From DATJGF01 sp035495315 (GTDB lineage: Bacteria; Verrucomicrobiota; Verrucomicrobiia; Limisphaerales; UBA8199): a stretch of DNA of 5,243 bases. This document shows, one piece after another, positions 5,075-5,243 of this stretch. The stretch is taken from positions 1 through 5,243 of the forward strand of contig DATJGF010000143.1 of assembly GCA_035495315.1 (NCBI GenBank). The letters are read 5' to 3'. Made by a program: the position numbers and the translations under genes. The notes below the pieces were generated by a model. The model ran no database searches, was not told the DNA's origin, and saw only the letters and a program-made list of their open reading frames with translations. Position 1 is the first letter of the stretch. Each line of letters begins with the position of its first letter.

Positions 5075-5182
5075 CTGTAGCGCAGAGTTTCACTCTGCCG
5101 TACCGCAGGTTTTCAACCTGCAAACCGTCGGGCATGCACAGTGGAACTGTGCGGTACAGCAGAGTGAAACTCTGCGCTACAG
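5075..5182. repeat. Symmetric cluster of four 7-3-7 hairpins inside a 24-bp inverted repeat
   Basis: Four 17-base hairpins, each a perfect 7-bp stem with a 3-base loop, follow one another: GCAGAGTTTCACTCTGC (5082-5098), GCAGGTTTTCAACCTGC (5105-5121), GCACAGTGGAACTGTGC (5136-5152) and GCAGAGTGAAACTCTGC (5159-5175). Spacers are CGTACC (5099-5104), a 14-base centre (5122-5135) and GGTACA (5153-5158). CTGTAGC (5075-5081) and GCTACAG (5176-5182) flank the block. The outer 24 bases of each side (5075-5098, 5159-5182) are perfect reverse complements. The element lies 99 bases past the epimerase stop. It can fold as four small hairpins or one long branched one. It has no coding capacity I believe in, and open frames crossing it on both strands are by-products. 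It is most likely an interspersed palindromic repeat of REP-like type. A role in mRNA 3' ends is possible. Confidence 0.85.
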
Positions 5183-5243
5183 ATTCGGCTTTAAGATTTC
5201 GCAACCTGCCGCCACGGTTCTAACCGGCTCGTAGTCGCGCCAG

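Noticed and set aside
4968..5234. Open frames on both strands through the four-hairpin element
   Set aside because: They exist on both strands because the element is palindromic. They have no start signals or protein-like composition.

Overview
The window looks like a stretch of chromosome from a verrucomicrobial-type bacterium (Pedosphaera/Limisphaerales-like), though a planctomycete or other PVC relative is possible. This is inferred from the two tandem prepilin-like proteins carrying an H-X9-DG motif, a type abundant in Verrucomicrobia and Planctomycetes, and from the many short palindromic and heptameric intergenic repeats. No taxonomic marker was searched.

Layout, left to right. Minus strand 413-1 is the first 137 codons of trpC (indole-3-glycerol phosphate synthase), cut by the window edge. 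A 328-bp gap follows, with an 87-bp nested palindrome (484-570) and a perfect triple heptamer (719-739). Minus strand 1888-742 is prfB (release factor 2), which needs a +1 programmed frameshift at a textbook in-frame UGA. A reading that ignores the shift would begin about 37 codons late. Next is a 91-bp element made of two opposed heptamer arrays (1967-2057). Minus strand 3854-2069 holds two overlapping paralogous prepilin-like genes. The upstream one (387 aa) carries a long Pro/Ser-rich extension and a C-terminal membrane segment. The downstream one (214 aa) has a degraded prepilin cleavage motif. A 308-bp divergent intergenic region with three imperfect 17-mers separates them from a plus-strand gene (4163-4975). 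That gene encodes a TIM-barrel sugar isomerase/epimerase with the four metal ligands of ketose 3-epimerases but without two of their substrate-binding residues. The right end (5075-5182) is a symmetric cluster of four 7-3-7 hairpins.

How the genes relate. trpC and prfB are housekeeping genes for tryptophan synthesis and translation termination. The two prepilin-like genes overlap by 23 bp and form a transcriptional pair. The epimerase is divergent and has no evident functional tie to its neighbours. The most notable items are the intact RF2 frameshift site, the double-anchored prepilin architecture with its tandem paralogue, and the four-hairpin element whose stems differ in sequence yet stay complementary.
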